From: Phycisphaerales bacterium
GTDB lineage: Bacteria; Planctomycetota; Phycisphaerae; Phycisphaerales; UBA1924
Length of the DNA stretch: 64,000 bases
Assembly: GCA_016699835.1 (NCBI GenBank)
Contig: CP064987.1
Location: forward strand, 1,550,001 to 1,614,000
Direction: 5' to 3'
The notes beneath the pieces are model-generated. The model did no database searches. It was given only the letters and a program-made list of their open reading frames with translations, and had not been told where the DNA came from. Made by a program: the position numbers and the translations under genes. Of the stretch, positions 31,291 through 39,986 are shown in pieces (positions within the stretch are counted from its first letter, which is position 1; each line of letters opens with the position of its first letter).

Positions 31291-31427
31291 GCGTCCCTCC
31301 AATCGACTCGGCGCGAATCGTCTGTCAAACTTGCGCAGACTGGGTTCGACCGATTGGATTCTTGCACGGATCTGGCGAGCGGGCGCAACATGGTGCCTGC
31401 CATGGGTCGCACGCCGAGTTCACGAAA

Positions 31428-31457
31428 CGAGAAAGGGGCAGGCGTGCTGCCTGCCCC
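31428..31457 (-). terminator. Terminator of the clpP1-clpP2 operon
   Basis: GGGGCAGGC and GCCTGCCCC form a 9-bp stem with a 5-nt loop, followed on the minus strand by TTTCTCGTTT. It is 51 bp beyond the clpP stop at 31509. Confidence 0.8.
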
Positions 31458-31508
31458 CTGGGGTAAGTTCATGAACATGCCGGCACAATGACCGGGCGCG
31501 ATGCCGAT

Positions 31509-32135
31509 TTATTCGTCCTTCTCGCGCTTGGCGATGGGAGTCGGCATGCGGGTGAGGACCTTGTCGATGAGGCCGTATTCGAGCATTTCCTTCTCGTCGA
31601 GCCACTTATTGCGATCGCAGTCCTTGGTGATTCGATCGATGGTCTGACCGGTGGCGTCGGAATAGATGGAGTAGAGGCGGTCGCGGAGGCGGAGCATCTC
31701 GCGGGCCTCGATCTCGATGTCGGTCGCCTGGCCCTCGAGCACGCCGCCGATGAGGGGCTGGTGCATCAGATTCCGGGCGTTGGTGAGGGCGAATCGCTTG
31801 CCCTTGGCCCCGGCGCAGGCGAGGACGCTGCCCATGCTGGCGGCCTGGCCGATCACGTAGGTGCAGACGTCGCACTGGACGAAGCGCATCGTGTCGAGAA
31901 TGCCCAGTCCGGCCGTGACGGAGCCGCCGGGGCTGTTGATATAGAAGTGGATGTCGGCCTTGGGATCCTCGTTGGCGAGGAAGAGGAGCTGGGCGACGAT
32001 GAGGTTGGCGGCGTTGTCCTCGACAGGCCCGCCGAGGAAGATGATGCGGTCCTTGAGCAGGCGCGAGTAGATGTCGTACGCGCGTTCGCCGCGAGCGGTC
32101 TTCTCGATAACGATGGGAACCAGATAGCCGGACAT
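31509..32135 (-). CDS. clpP: ClpP protease subunit (second gene of pair)
   Basis: The 207-residue serine protease subunit carries the full triad: S100 in IGQAASMG, H125 in NLMHQP, and D172 in ITKDCD. The N-terminus SGYLVPIVIEKTARGERAYD is the typical mature ClpP start. I therefore prefer the ATG at 32135, which has GAAGG 5 nt upstream, to the ATG at 32168. Together with an AAA+ partner such as ClpC (57148-59769) it degrades proteins in the cytoplasm. It lies 26-60 bp after the other clpP in an operon closed by a terminator. Confidence 0.95.
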   Translation of the reverse strand: MSGYLVPIVIEKTARGERAYDIYSRLLKDRIIFLGGPVEDNAANLIVAQLLFLANEDPKADIHFYINSPGGSVTAGLGILDTMRFVQCDVCTYVIGQAASMGSVLACAGAKGKRFALTNARNLMHQPLIGGVLEGQATDIEIEAREMLRLRDRLYSIYSDATGQTIDRITKDCDRNKWLDEKEMLEYGLIDKVLTRMPTPIAKREKDE

Positions 32136-32194
32136 GTCAACCTTCTTTCGAACGCGGGGGTTCTGCATCCCCTCGCGAGTGTTCGTGATTCGAC

Positions 32195-32797
32195 TCAGCG
32201 GACGCCGGGGATGGACGAGGCGGACTTCGGAGGCTCGGTGAGCACCTCGTCGGCAAGGCCATACCTGACGGCCTCCTCGGCGGAGAAGTACTTGTCGCGC
32301 TCGCTGTCGCGCTGGACGGTCTCGACGGGCTGTCCAGTGTGGCTGGCGATGATGCGTGTGAGTTCGGCCTTGGCCTTGATGATCTGCTCGGCCTGGATGC
32401 GGATGTCCTCGGCCTGGCCGGTGACGCCGCCGTAGGGCTGGTGGATCATGACCTTGGCGTGAGGGAGCATGTACCGCTTGCCCTTGGTGCCGGCGGTCAG
32501 GAGCAGGGCCGCGCCGGAATAGGCCCGCCCAAGGCAGTAGGTGGAGACTGGGGAGGAGAGGAACCGCATGGTGTCATAGACGGCGAGGGTGTCGTCGACG
32601 GCCCCGCCCGGCGAGTTGATGTAGAAGTTGATCTCCTGCCCTCGCTTCTGGTTCTCGAGATACAGCATCTGCATCATGAGTCGTGCGGCAGAGGCGTGAT
32701 TGATCTCGCCAATGAGGAAGACGACGCGATTCTCGAGCAAGAGCTCGTCGATCGTCATCTCGCGGGTTCGTTGGTAGGACACCGATGCTGACGCCAT
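32195..32797 (-). CDS. clpP: ClpP protease subunit (first gene of pair), divergent paralogue
   Basis: The 200-residue ClpP starts at the ATG at 32797 with GGAG 7 nt upstream. S94 sits in GRAYSGAALLL, where the usual AASMG is AYSGA. H119 (MIHQP) and D164 (QRDSERD) are kept, so it is probably active, but the active-site loop differs. Bacteria with paired clpP genes often make mixed ClpP1/ClpP2 rings, and that is the natural guess here. It is the first gene of the clpP pair. Confidence 0.93.
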   Translation of the reverse strand: MASASVSYQRTREMTIDELLLENRVVFLIGEINHASAARLMMQMLYLENQKRGQEINFYINSPGGAVDDTLAVYDTMRFLSSPVSTYCLGRAYSGAALLLTAGTKGKRYMLPHAKVMIHQPYGGVTGQAEDIRIQAEQIIKAKAELTRIIASHTGQPVETVQRDSERDKYFSAEEAVRYGLADEVLTEPPKSASSIPGVR

Positions 32798-33260
32798 GCG
32801 TCTCTCCGTGGGGCTGGTGGGCGCGTTCGAGGGGCGATCCGCCGCCTCTCGACCCGTCCAGTGACCGATCATCGAGACGCACCAAGGTCTGGCATCGTCT
32901 CGCGGCATGGTACTCCTCGGGCAATGTCGCTCGGGGAGGTTCCAGGCCCTAGAACATCGGCCAGGTGCCGCCCGGGGTTGAGCAGAAGGCCGAGATGGTG
33001 GAATCCCAACAACATCCGTGCCGTGAATGAGGTTGGCCAGGGCCTCTCGCCTCACGAGACAACACGCGTACTTGCCGCCGACGACATGGCGGATCGGGAA
33101 GGGCCTGCCGAGTTGGCAGGCGGCGAGTGCAACAGCGAGGGTAAAGACGAGGGACGGCACGAGGCGTGGTCGCTAGCATCATCCCTTTGGCACCCGTCCG
33201 ATCGATGGGCGGAGCGGCTTGAAGGTCGTTGGTGGTCGAACGAAAGGGCGTGAGGCGGCA
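32798..33260. other. Intergenic region upstream of clpP and the metallophosphatase
   Basis: These 463 bp separate divergent genes. The clpP frame stays open leftward up to 33160, but no Shine-Dalgarno or family similarity supports that extension. I see no other gene or RNA. Confidence 0.5.
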
Positions 33261-34061
33261 GTGGCGACGGCGGTGATCAGCGACATCCACGGAAACGTCG
33301 TCGCGCTGCGGGCGGTGCTCGCGGACATCGAGCGGCGTGGGTGCGATCGCATCATCTGCCTGGGGGACACCGTCGGCTATGGGCCAGACCCCCTGGAGTG
33401 CGTCGATCTCGTGCAGGAGCGGTGCGCGTGGGCGCTCATGGGCAACCATGACTATGGCGTGCTCTACGAGCCGACGAACTTCAATATTGACGCGGAATCG
33501 TCCGCGTTCTGGACGCGTGAGCAGTTCGAGATCGAGCCCGACGCCGAGAAGCGGGCGCGCCGGTACGACTTCCTGAACCGCTTGCGCGTGCGCGTGGTCG
33601 AATCGGTCGCGGGGACCGGGAATGCAAGCGAGTCGGGGGAGGAGTGGTCGCTGCTGGCGGTCCATGGCTCGCCGCGGCGCCCGATCAACGAGTACATCTT
33701 CCCCGATGATCCGATCAACAACCCGGACAAGATGGAGGGGATCTTCGAGCGAGTGCCCAGGATCTGCGTTGTGGGGCACACGCACGTCCCCGGCGTCTTC
33801 ACCGACGAGCCGGACTTTTATCCACCCGATGAACTCGGCGAGGGCGGGTACAAGTTCATGGCGGACGAGCGGGCGATCATCAACGTCGGCTCGGTCGGTC
33901 AGCCCCGCGATTTCGACCCCCGCTCCAGTTACGTGATTCTTCACCCAACGCACGCCGAGTTCGTCCGCGTCGAGTACGACGTGGAGGCGACGGCGAGCAA
34001 GATCCGTTCGATTCCCGAACTCCCGCAACGCCTGGCGGATCGGCTGCTGAAAGGGACGTAG
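33261..34061 (+). CDS. Calcineurin-like metallophosphatase
   Basis: The 266-residue protein shows the metallophosphatase motifs ISDIHGN (near the N-terminus), CLGDTVGYGP, LMGNHDYGV, VHGSPR and VVGHTHVP. These coordinate two metal ions. The DIHGN, GDxVxYG and NHD order is that of the YfcE/PrpA-like subfamily of small phosphodiesterases. The substrate is unknown. I chose the GTG at 33261 (GAGG 6 nt upstream); a TTG at 33219 in the same frame is possible but has no ribosome site. It is followed by yidC 122 bp downstream. Confidence 0.9.
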   Translation: MATAVISDIHGNVVALRAVLADIERRGCDRIICLGDTVGYGPDPLECVDLVQERCAWALMGNHDYGVLYEPTNFNIDAESSAFWTREQFEIEPDAEKRARRYDFLNRLRVRVVESVAGTGNASESGEEWSLLAVHGSPRRPINEYIFPDDPINNPDKMEGIFERVPRICVVGHTHVPGVFTDEPDFYPPDELGEGGYKFMADERAIINVGSVGQPRDFDPRSSYVILHPTHAEFVRVEYDVEATASKIRSIPELPQRLADRLLKGT

Positions 34062-34183
34062 AGAAGGGACTCTGGTCGCCACGAGTCCATGACCGTTCGT
34101 TCTGACCGAGACCGACGCCGGAATACTCGACTGCACCACCCGCGGCTCACGAACGAGTGAGACGCCACGAGCCTGCACCACCC

Positions 34184-36529
34184 ATGCCCCAACCCAAGAA
34201 CACCACGCTCCGCATCCTTGTTCCCACCGTCGTGGCGCTCGCGCTGGCCGCGTTGGCGTATGTGGGAATCCGTCAGGCGATGCGTCCCCCCGCGAACACA
34301 CCCGGTGAGAGCATGAGTGAGACGACGGCACCAGTGCCGACGCCGACCGATGCCGTCTCGACAACGCCCGAGCCTTCCAAGGCCACGAGCACGGCAGCCG
34401 CGGCCAGCACTCCAACCGAAACGGCAATCCCCCAACCTTCGAAGACTCCGACAACTCCACTCACAGACACGCCACCCACTATTCCCACGGCCAGCGCCGC
34501 CCCTGCGGTCACACCAACGACCTCGAACCCTGTGTACCGAGCGCTCGAGTATCCAGGGCAGGGCGTGCCGGCGGATCTTGGCGATCTCACACCCGACGTG
34601 GCGCAAGGGTACAAGGCGTTGGTGGAGTTCTCGGCCATCGGCGCGGGGGTGAAGCGGATCCGTCTCGCGGACTACTTCGAGACGATCGAACGACAGGTTC
34701 ATCTCTCGGTGCAGAACGAGGTCGTCGTGCCGACGACTGGCGGTGGAGATCCGTCGTATCTCACGCCTCTGGCGGCATTGGCCGTGAGCATCGACGGGCA
34801 CACGGTGGCGCTCTCCGGTTCACCCGACCATCCACTCTGGAGTTTCGACGCGAGCAAGCCCGGCGAGTTCGTGGCGACGATCGTGGACGCATCGGATGCG
34901 CCCGTGCTCAAAGTCACACGTCAATACGGGCTGGCGATGGGGTCGTACCACCTGACGCTGCGACAACGCGTCGAGAACCTGTCGGGCCGGGCGCTGAGCG
35001 TCAGGTTCTATCAGATCGGTCCGACAGATCTTGAACGTGATCGCGTGTCATACATGAGCGATCAGCGGTACATGAACTTCGGGTACCTGTTGAAACCGGT
35101 CCAGGACCCGGCCGGGGCGTACGTCCGGGCGGATGATTTCCGCACGCCGCACACGAAACTCCTGGGGGACAAGATCGGCCCCAGCGGCGCGTACGCGTTG
35201 GAGTTGACCCAGTGGCCAAACAAAGAGGCGATGGACAACGGCTATCGCCTGTCGTGGGTGTCGATGACGAACCACTATTTTGGGGCGGCAGTCGTGCCGA
35301 CCTTTGACCCGACGAACCCTCCCGTGAAGGCGCTGCCGTGGGTGGAGAGCGTCAATCGGGCGTACCTCCCGCTGGCGGACAACACGGGATACTCGACGAA
35401 GAGCGGCGACCCGATCGCGGTGGGCGCCCGCCTGGACTCGATCGCGATGTCGATCGCGCCGGGGGCATCGGCGGACCTGTCGCTGGGGTTCTACGCGGGG
35501 CCCCTGGACCGCAAGATCATCAAGTCAGATCCGCTCCTCGACAGCGTCTCGCTGAAGGACATGGTGGTGTACAACATCGGTGGGATGTGCGCGTTCTGCA
35601 CGTTCCCATGGATCACGTCGGGGCTGCTCGCGCTCCTGCAGTCCATCCACGACTTTGTCACGCGAGACTGGGCGCTCGCGGTCATCGGGCTGGTGCTTGT
35701 GGTGCGGACGCTGCTGCATCCGGTGACGCGCTGGTCGCAGGTGCGAATGACGCGCTTCGGCAAGCAGATGCAGAAGATGGGCCCGAAGCAGAAGGAACTG
35801 CAGGAGAAGTACAAGGGCGACCGGGCGAAACTCCAGCAGGAGACGGCCCGCCTGTGGAAGGAAGAGGGCATCAGCCCGACGGGGATGCTCGGATGCCTCC
35901 CGATGTTCCTGCAGACCCCCGTGTGGATCGCGCTCTACGCGACCCTGTACTTCGCGGTGCAGTTGCGCCACGAGGCGGGGTTTTATGGACTCTTCCAGAA
36001 GATCATCCCGAGCGGGACGGCATTCAGCCGATTCCTCGCCGACCTGTCGCTGCCGGATCAGTTGGTGTCGTTCGGCAGGGCGATCCACGTGCCCCTGCTC
36101 TCCAGCCTGATGGGCGAGTTCCACGGGATCAACATTCTCCCGCTGCTCTTGGGCGTGGTGTTCTTCATCCAGCAGAAGTATCTCTCGCCGCCGACGGTCG
36201 CCTCGTCGCCCGAGCAGGAGATGCAGATGAAGATGGTCAAGTTCATGAGCGTGGTGATGTTCCCGCTGTTCATGTACAACGCGCCCGCGGGCCTGACGCT
36301 CTACTTCGCGACGAACTCAACGCTCGCGATCATCGAGAACAAGTGGATCCGGTCGCACATCGATCGATACGAGAAGATGTACCCGGAGGCGGGGAAGAAG
36401 AAGGGCGGCGGGAAGGACGCCGGGAAGCCCAGCGGATTCATGCAGCGCGTCCTGGCGGCGGCCGAGGAACGCAAGAAGATGATGGAGCAGATGCAGTCGC
36501 AGACCCAGCGCCGTGGCGGCAAGAAGTAG
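34184..36529 (+). CDS. yidC: Membrane protein insertase YidC
   Basis: The 781-residue product begins with a helix (LRILVPTVVALALAALAYVG), then a Pro/Thr/Ser-rich linker (about 30-115), a periplasmic beta-domain and a C-terminal insertase core of five helices from about 480. The core has the groove Arg in LVVRTLLHPVTRWSQVRM and the coiled-coil cytoplasmic loop QKMGPKQKELQEKYKGDRAK. The tail is strongly basic (KKKGGGK, RRGGKK), as expected for ribosome contact. YidC inserts inner-membrane proteins with or without SecYEG. mnmE begins 3 bp after its stop, the classical yidC-mnmE order. There is no obvious ribosome site; the upstream linker-like start at 34157 was rejected. Confidence 0.96.
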   Translation: MPQPKNTTLRILVPTVVALALAALAYVGIRQAMRPPANTPGESMSETTAPVPTPTDAVSTTPEPSKATSTAAAASTPTETAIPQPSKTPTTPLTDTPPTIPTASAAPAVTPTTSNPVYRALEYPGQGVPADLGDLTPDVAQGYKALVEFSAIGAGVKRIRLADYFETIERQVHLSVQNEVVVPTTGGGDPSYLTPLAALAVSIDGHTVALSGSPDHPLWSFDASKPGEFVATIVDASDAPVLKVTRQYGLAMGSYHLTLRQRVENLSGRALSVRFYQIGPTDLERDRVSYMSDQRYMNFGYLLKPVQDPAGAYVRADDFRTPHTKLLGDKIGPSGAYALELTQWPNKEAMDNGYRLSWVSMTNHYFGAAVVPTFDPTNPPVKALPWVESVNRAYLPLADNTGYSTKSGDPIAVGARLDSIAMSIAPGASADLSLGFYAGPLDRKIIKSDPLLDSVSLKDMVVYNIGGMCAFCTFPWITSGLLALLQSIHDFVTRDWALAVIGLVLVVRTLLHPVTRWSQVRMTRFGKQMQKMGPKQKELQEKYKGDRAKLQQETARLWKEEGISPTGMLGCLPMFLQTPVWIALYATLYFAVQLRHEAGFYGLFQKIIPSGTAFSRFLADLSLPDQLVSFGRAIHVPLLSSLMGEFHGINILPLLLGVVFFIQQKYLSPPTVASSPEQEMQMKMVKFMSVVMFPLFMYNAPAGLTLYFATNSTLAIIENKWIRSHIDRYEKMYPEAGKKKGGGKDAGKPSGFMQRVLAAAEERKKMMEQMQSQTQRRGGKK

Positions 36530-36532
36530 CCC

Positions 36533-37951
36533 GTGCGCGCCGGCGACACCATCGTCGCGCTCGCGACGGCGTTCGGCCGCTCGCCACGCGGGATCATCCG
36601 CCTGTCGGGCCCGAGGTCGCTGGATCGTTCGATCCTGCACGTGCCACGGGTTCGTGGGACGCACCGGGTGGAGATCCCGTTGAAGCGCGGGCAGCACCTT
36701 CCCGCGCTGGCACTGGCAATGCCGCATGGCGAAGGCTCGTCGTCCTACACCGGCGAAGACACGCTGGAACTGCAGATCCCGGGCAACCAGGATCTTGTCT
36801 CGCGTGTGATCGCGTGGCTCCTCACACACGACGGCGTTCGACTCGCCGAACCCGGTGAGTTCTCGGCCCGGGCGTACCTGAACGGTCGGCTGACCCTGGA
36901 ACAGGCCGAGGGCGTGGCGGCGACGATCGCGGCGAGCACGCGCGAGCAACTCGAAGGGGCGCGAGCGCTCCTCGACGGGGCAACCGGGCGCGAGTATCGA
37001 CAGATGGCCAACGAGTGCGCGACGCTCCTGGCGCTGGTCGAGGCTGGAATCGACTTCACGGATCAGGAGGACGTCGTGGCGATCGCGCCCGCGGACCTCG
37101 CCCGGCGGCTCGACTCGCTGTTGGCTGGCAACGATCGACACCTTGCGGGTGTGGGAGCGAAATCGCGTGAGGGCGCGCTCGCGGTCGTGGCGCTCGCGGG
37201 CAGGCCGAATGCAGGGAAATCGACGCTCTTCAATGCGCTCCTGGGGCGAGACCGCGCGGTCGCGTCGCCGGTGGCCCATACCACGCGGGATGTTCTTCAA
37301 GAGGAACTGGACCTCTCGGGCGATTCACCGGTGGGTGGACGCGTGCACTTGTGCGATCTCCCAGGGTTGGATGACGTGGTCTCAGACGGCGAGGCGGCGG
37401 TGAGCAGCGAACACACGCGGGACGCCGGCGCGAGCCGAGCGATTCGAAAGGCGGCCCAGGCACGCGCGAATGAGGCGCTCGCCGCCGCGGATCTGGTGCT
37501 CTGGTGCGATCCAAGCGGTCGGTTTCGCGACGCGCCGCCAGGCGTGGATTCGGAGCGAATGCTTCGGGTGCGAACGCTGGTAGATGTGGCCGCGCCCGGG
37601 GCAGGAGCGACATCGGCCGCGCATGGTGCTGAGGAAGTGTTTCCGGTCTGCTCGATCGACGGATACGGGATCGGGGCATTGCGATCGGCGATTGCGCGCC
37701 GTGCGATCACGGGGGCTGTGTCTGGGGCCGGTGGATTGCTGCCCAGACATCGCGAGTCGCTGGCGAACGCGCGAAAATCGCTCATGGACGCGAAGCGAGT
37801 GACAGAATCCGGACGCGCAAACCTCGCGGAACCCGAGGTGATCGCCGACGCGCTGCGCACCGCGTTGGATCGCCTCGGCGAACTCGTCGGGCGGATCTCA
37901 CCCGATGAGATTCTGGGACGCGTCTTCGCCAGTTTCTGCGTGGGGAAGTAG
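36533..37951 (+). CDS. mnmE: tRNA modification GTPase MnmE (TrmE) with altered G motifs
   Basis: The 472-residue product starts with GTG at 36533, 3 bp after yidC. The N-terminal folate-binding domain begins DTIVALATAFGRSPRGIIRL. The G domain has G1 GRPNAGKST, but G3 reads DLPGLDD instead of DTAGLR, and the expected G4 NKxD is RTLVD (Lys is Leu). The C-terminal FCVGK keeps the catalytic Cys of the FCIGK motif. With MnmG it modifies U34 of certain tRNAs. The altered G3/G4 motifs suggest changed nucleotide binding. The surrounding G-domain loop is also longer (about residues 290-320). Confidence 0.9.
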   Translation: MRAGDTIVALATAFGRSPRGIIRLSGPRSLDRSILHVPRVRGTHRVEIPLKRGQHLPALALAMPHGEGSSSYTGEDTLELQIPGNQDLVSRVIAWLLTHDGVRLAEPGEFSARAYLNGRLTLEQAEGVAATIAASTREQLEGARALLDGATGREYRQMANECATLLALVEAGIDFTDQEDVVAIAPADLARRLDSLLAGNDRHLAGVGAKSREGALAVVALAGRPNAGKSTLFNALLGRDRAVASPVAHTTRDVLQEELDLSGDSPVGGRVHLCDLPGLDDVVSDGEAAVSSEHTRDAGASRAIRKAAQARANEALAAADLVLWCDPSGRFRDAPPGVDSERMLRVRTLVDVAAPGAGATSAAHGAEEVFPVCSIDGYGIGALRSAIARRAITGAVSGAGGLLPRHRESLANARKSLMDAKRVTESGRANLAEPEVIADALRTALDRLGELVGRISPDEILGRVFASFCVGK

Positions 37952-37991
37952 CCACGGCCGAGATCCGTGTGGCGAGCCGCGTCGGGTTTAC

Positions 37992-38429
37992 TCACCACTC
38001 GAGCGCGGCATCAAGGAACGAGTCGAGGTATCGCTCGCTGAATGCCTCGACGGCCTGGGCGGTGGCGCTCGCGTCGATCCCCCAGCAGGCGGCTATCGGC
38101 GACTCGAACGTGGCATCGGCCTGGACGAGGAGGACGCCATCGATCGCCAGAGCACTGGGAAGTTTGTCGGCGAGATAGGCCGAGAGGGCGTTGACCTCCG
38201 GGCCGCCGACACTGACGGTGGGGAGCGCCCGCAACTCCTCGCGGTTGAGATACCACAGATCGGAGCAGACCACGACCGCATCCAGGCGATCGAGTTCGTT
38301 GGGGGCCTCGTGACGCGTGCCCCAACGCTCGACGATCTGCTTCTTGAGGCGATAGGCGATGGGGCGGTCGCGGTTCTCGGCCGCAAGATGAGCCCCGGTC
38401 ACGACAAGAATCGAGGGTTGGGCGGTCAT
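37992..38429 (-). CDS. Hypothetical protein, 145 residues
   Basis: The frame runs from the ATG at 38429. Its first strand is ILVVTGAHLAAEN, then an alternating alpha/beta pattern (DAVVVCSDLWYLN, ALPTVSVGGPEVN, LAIDGVLLVQAD), giving a Rossmann-like small domain. It ends with an acidic helix. I recognise no family. It is divergent from clpS with 133 bp between the start codons. Confidence 0.6.
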   Translation of the reverse strand: MTAQPSILVVTGAHLAAENRDRPIAYRLKKQIVERWGTRHEAPNELDRLDAVVVCSDLWYLNREELRALPTVSVGGPEVNALSAYLADKLPSALAIDGVLLVQADATFESPIAACWGIDASATAQAVEAFSERYLDSFLDAALEW

Positions 38430-38562
38430 TGGGGGTCTGGTCTTGGGATGAGTACGGTCCAAAGATATGGTGACGCTTGGACCGGGGCTTGTCACGCCCG
38501 GAGCCGAGCAGAACGATGGACCCGCCCGGACGACGTGATTCGGGACCAGACGGAGCGTAGAG

Positions 38563-38934
38563 ATGCCGATTCGTTCGATGGCCTCGACCGAGAACACACC
38601 CGATCCGTCGCCCTCAACTCCGACAGGAACCTCGGGGGGGGCGGGAGGGACGGCAGTGGCGCAACGCCCCGCGCCGGTCAAGCCGACGCCGAAGCAGTTG
38701 CCGCCGTACCGCGTGCTGCTGCACAACGACGACGAGATCGAGATGCCCCACGTCGTCATTTCGCTGGTGGAACTGACGCCCCTGGACACGGCCCGGTCGA
38801 CGATCGTCACACTCGAGGCCCATAACACGGGCGTGGCCCTGATCCTGGTCACGCACAAGGAGCGTGCGGAGTTGTACCAGGAGCAGTTGCGGAGCAAGGG
38901 GCTCAAGGTCACCATCGAGCCGGCCGAGGCCTGA
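38563..38934 (+). CDS. clpS: ATP-dependent Clp protease adaptor ClpS
   Basis: The 123-residue protein has a disordered Pro/Thr-rich N-terminus of about 45 residues, which is long for ClpS, and the ClpS core YRVLLHNDDEIEMPHVVISL. The N-degron pocket residues N, D and D of the HNDD segment, M of EMPHV, and H of the AHNTG segment are all kept. GGAG lies before the start. ClpS delivers N-end-rule substrates to a Clp ATPase, here most likely ClpC (57148-59769). It stands apart from clpP and clpC in the genome. Confidence 0.93.
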   Translation: MPIRSMASTENTPDPSPSTPTGTSGGAGGTAVAQRPAPVKPTPKQLPPYRVLLHNDDEIEMPHVVISLVELTPLDTARSTIVTLEAHNTGVALILVTHKERAELYQEQLRSKGLKVTIEPAEA

Positions 38935-39357
38935 ATCGCACGGCACGTGGCTCGCTCTCGGCCATCGTGAACTCAGTTCGAACCCGCTCAAAATTCATGC
39001 ATTCGTCAGTGATTCCTGTGCAATCACTGGTCGGCGACCTTCGTCTCGACATCCCCGATGTCACGCCCGGTTCCTGGCAGAATTGCACATACAAAACACG
39101 GCGCGATTCGTCAACCTCGCCCGCGACTATTTTTTCATCCGCCTCTTGCCAACGCCGCACGCCCTGAATTCGTGGCATCGCCGAGAGGCTTTGCCCAGAT
39201 CGCGTCGGGCAACGTGAATCCGCACGAACCCGACATGCCCACTCATGGAGCTCGCGTTCACCTCCGATGGTCTCTTCACGACGACGCCGCGGTTGCCACG
39301 CGGGACGCCTCGTCGAGGAGAGAGCGTCCCCTTGACCGGGACAGTCTGGAGCCTTCC
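38935..39357. other. Region between clpS and the T2SSE-N protein
   Basis: About 420 bp without a gene I can support. Part may be the N-terminus of the next protein if an upstream start at 39235 or 39058 is used instead. No hairpin followed by T is seen. Confidence 0.45.
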
Positions 39358-39900
39358 GTGAGCCCGTCCGCCAAGCGCCCTTCGAAGTCACAGGCCCAAG
39401 CCGCACCAGCCAACCATGAGCGGCAGACCATCCGCCTGGGTGATCTTCTCGTGCAGAACGGCATCCTGACGGCAACGCAGCGTGACCAGGTGCTGGCGGC
39501 CCAGAAGGTGCGCGGCGGGCCGTTCGGCGTGATCGCGGAAGAGATGTATGGCATCCACGTCGACGACATCGAGCGGGCCTGGGCGCAGCAATACGCCTCA
39601 CTCTGCACGCCCATCGATCCCCGTCGCCGGCTCGTGCAGCCGGATGTCCTCCGCGTGATCGATCGCCGCCAGGCGTGGCAGTTCCGCGTACTCCCCATCG
39701 AGTTCGACGGCGACTGGCTCCTCGCGTGCACGACGGTGCAGCACCTGCCCCGGGCTCTCAAGTTCACGGCGTGGAAACTGGGATACTCGGTTCAGTTCGT
39801 GATCGCCGAGCCCAGCCACCTGGGGGAGGCGATGGTCGAGCACTATCCGATGGCGGGGATGACACCGGACGTGATCGCGGCAGGGATCGCCGCGGCCTAA
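39358..39900 (+). CDS. Stand-alone T2SS ATPase N-domain (MshEN/GspE_N-like) protein
   Basis: The protein has 180 residues from GTG at 39358 (GGAG 6 nt upstream), or 221 from the ATG at 39235. The recognisable core is IRLGDLLVQNGILTATQRDQ, followed by a helix-rich stretch and LCTPIDPRRRLVQPDVLRVI. This LGDLLVxxGxLTxxQ pattern is the N-domain of type II secretion/type IV pilus ATPases, which binds nucleotides or cyclic di-GMP in MshE. There is no ATPase domain. It could be a regulatory subunit or a c-di-GMP binder. No pilus or secretion genes are adjacent apart from the distant, degenerate GspE-like gene at 10984. Confidence 0.6.
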   Translation: MSPSAKRPSKSQAQAAPANHERQTIRLGDLLVQNGILTATQRDQVLAAQKVRGGPFGVIAEEMYGIHVDDIERAWAQQYASLCTPIDPRRRLVQPDVLRVIDRRQAWQFRVLPIEFDGDWLLACTTVQHLPRALKFTAWKLGYSVQFVIAEPSHLGEAMVEHYPMAGMTPDVIAAGIAAA

Positions 39901-39974
39901 GGCGAGAAACACTGAGGAATGGGGAGGAAGACGGTGTGAGTTTGGGTTGAAACTGGCGAGGTTGGGCGTCTTCC

Positions 39975-39980
39975 TACACT
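39975..39980 (+). promoter_or_regulatory. Candidate -10 element, leaderless rimO
   Basis: TACACT lies 6 nt before the GTG start at 39987. No Shine-Dalgarno sequence is present in between. Confidence 0.4.
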
Positions 39981-39986
39981 TTGCCC

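Noticed and set aside
32798..33160. N-terminal extension of the first clpP with a signal-like start (MPSLVFTLAVALAACQ)
   Set aside because: It lacks a ribosome site, would make ClpP secreted and is unlike the family. The ATG at 32797 has GGAG.
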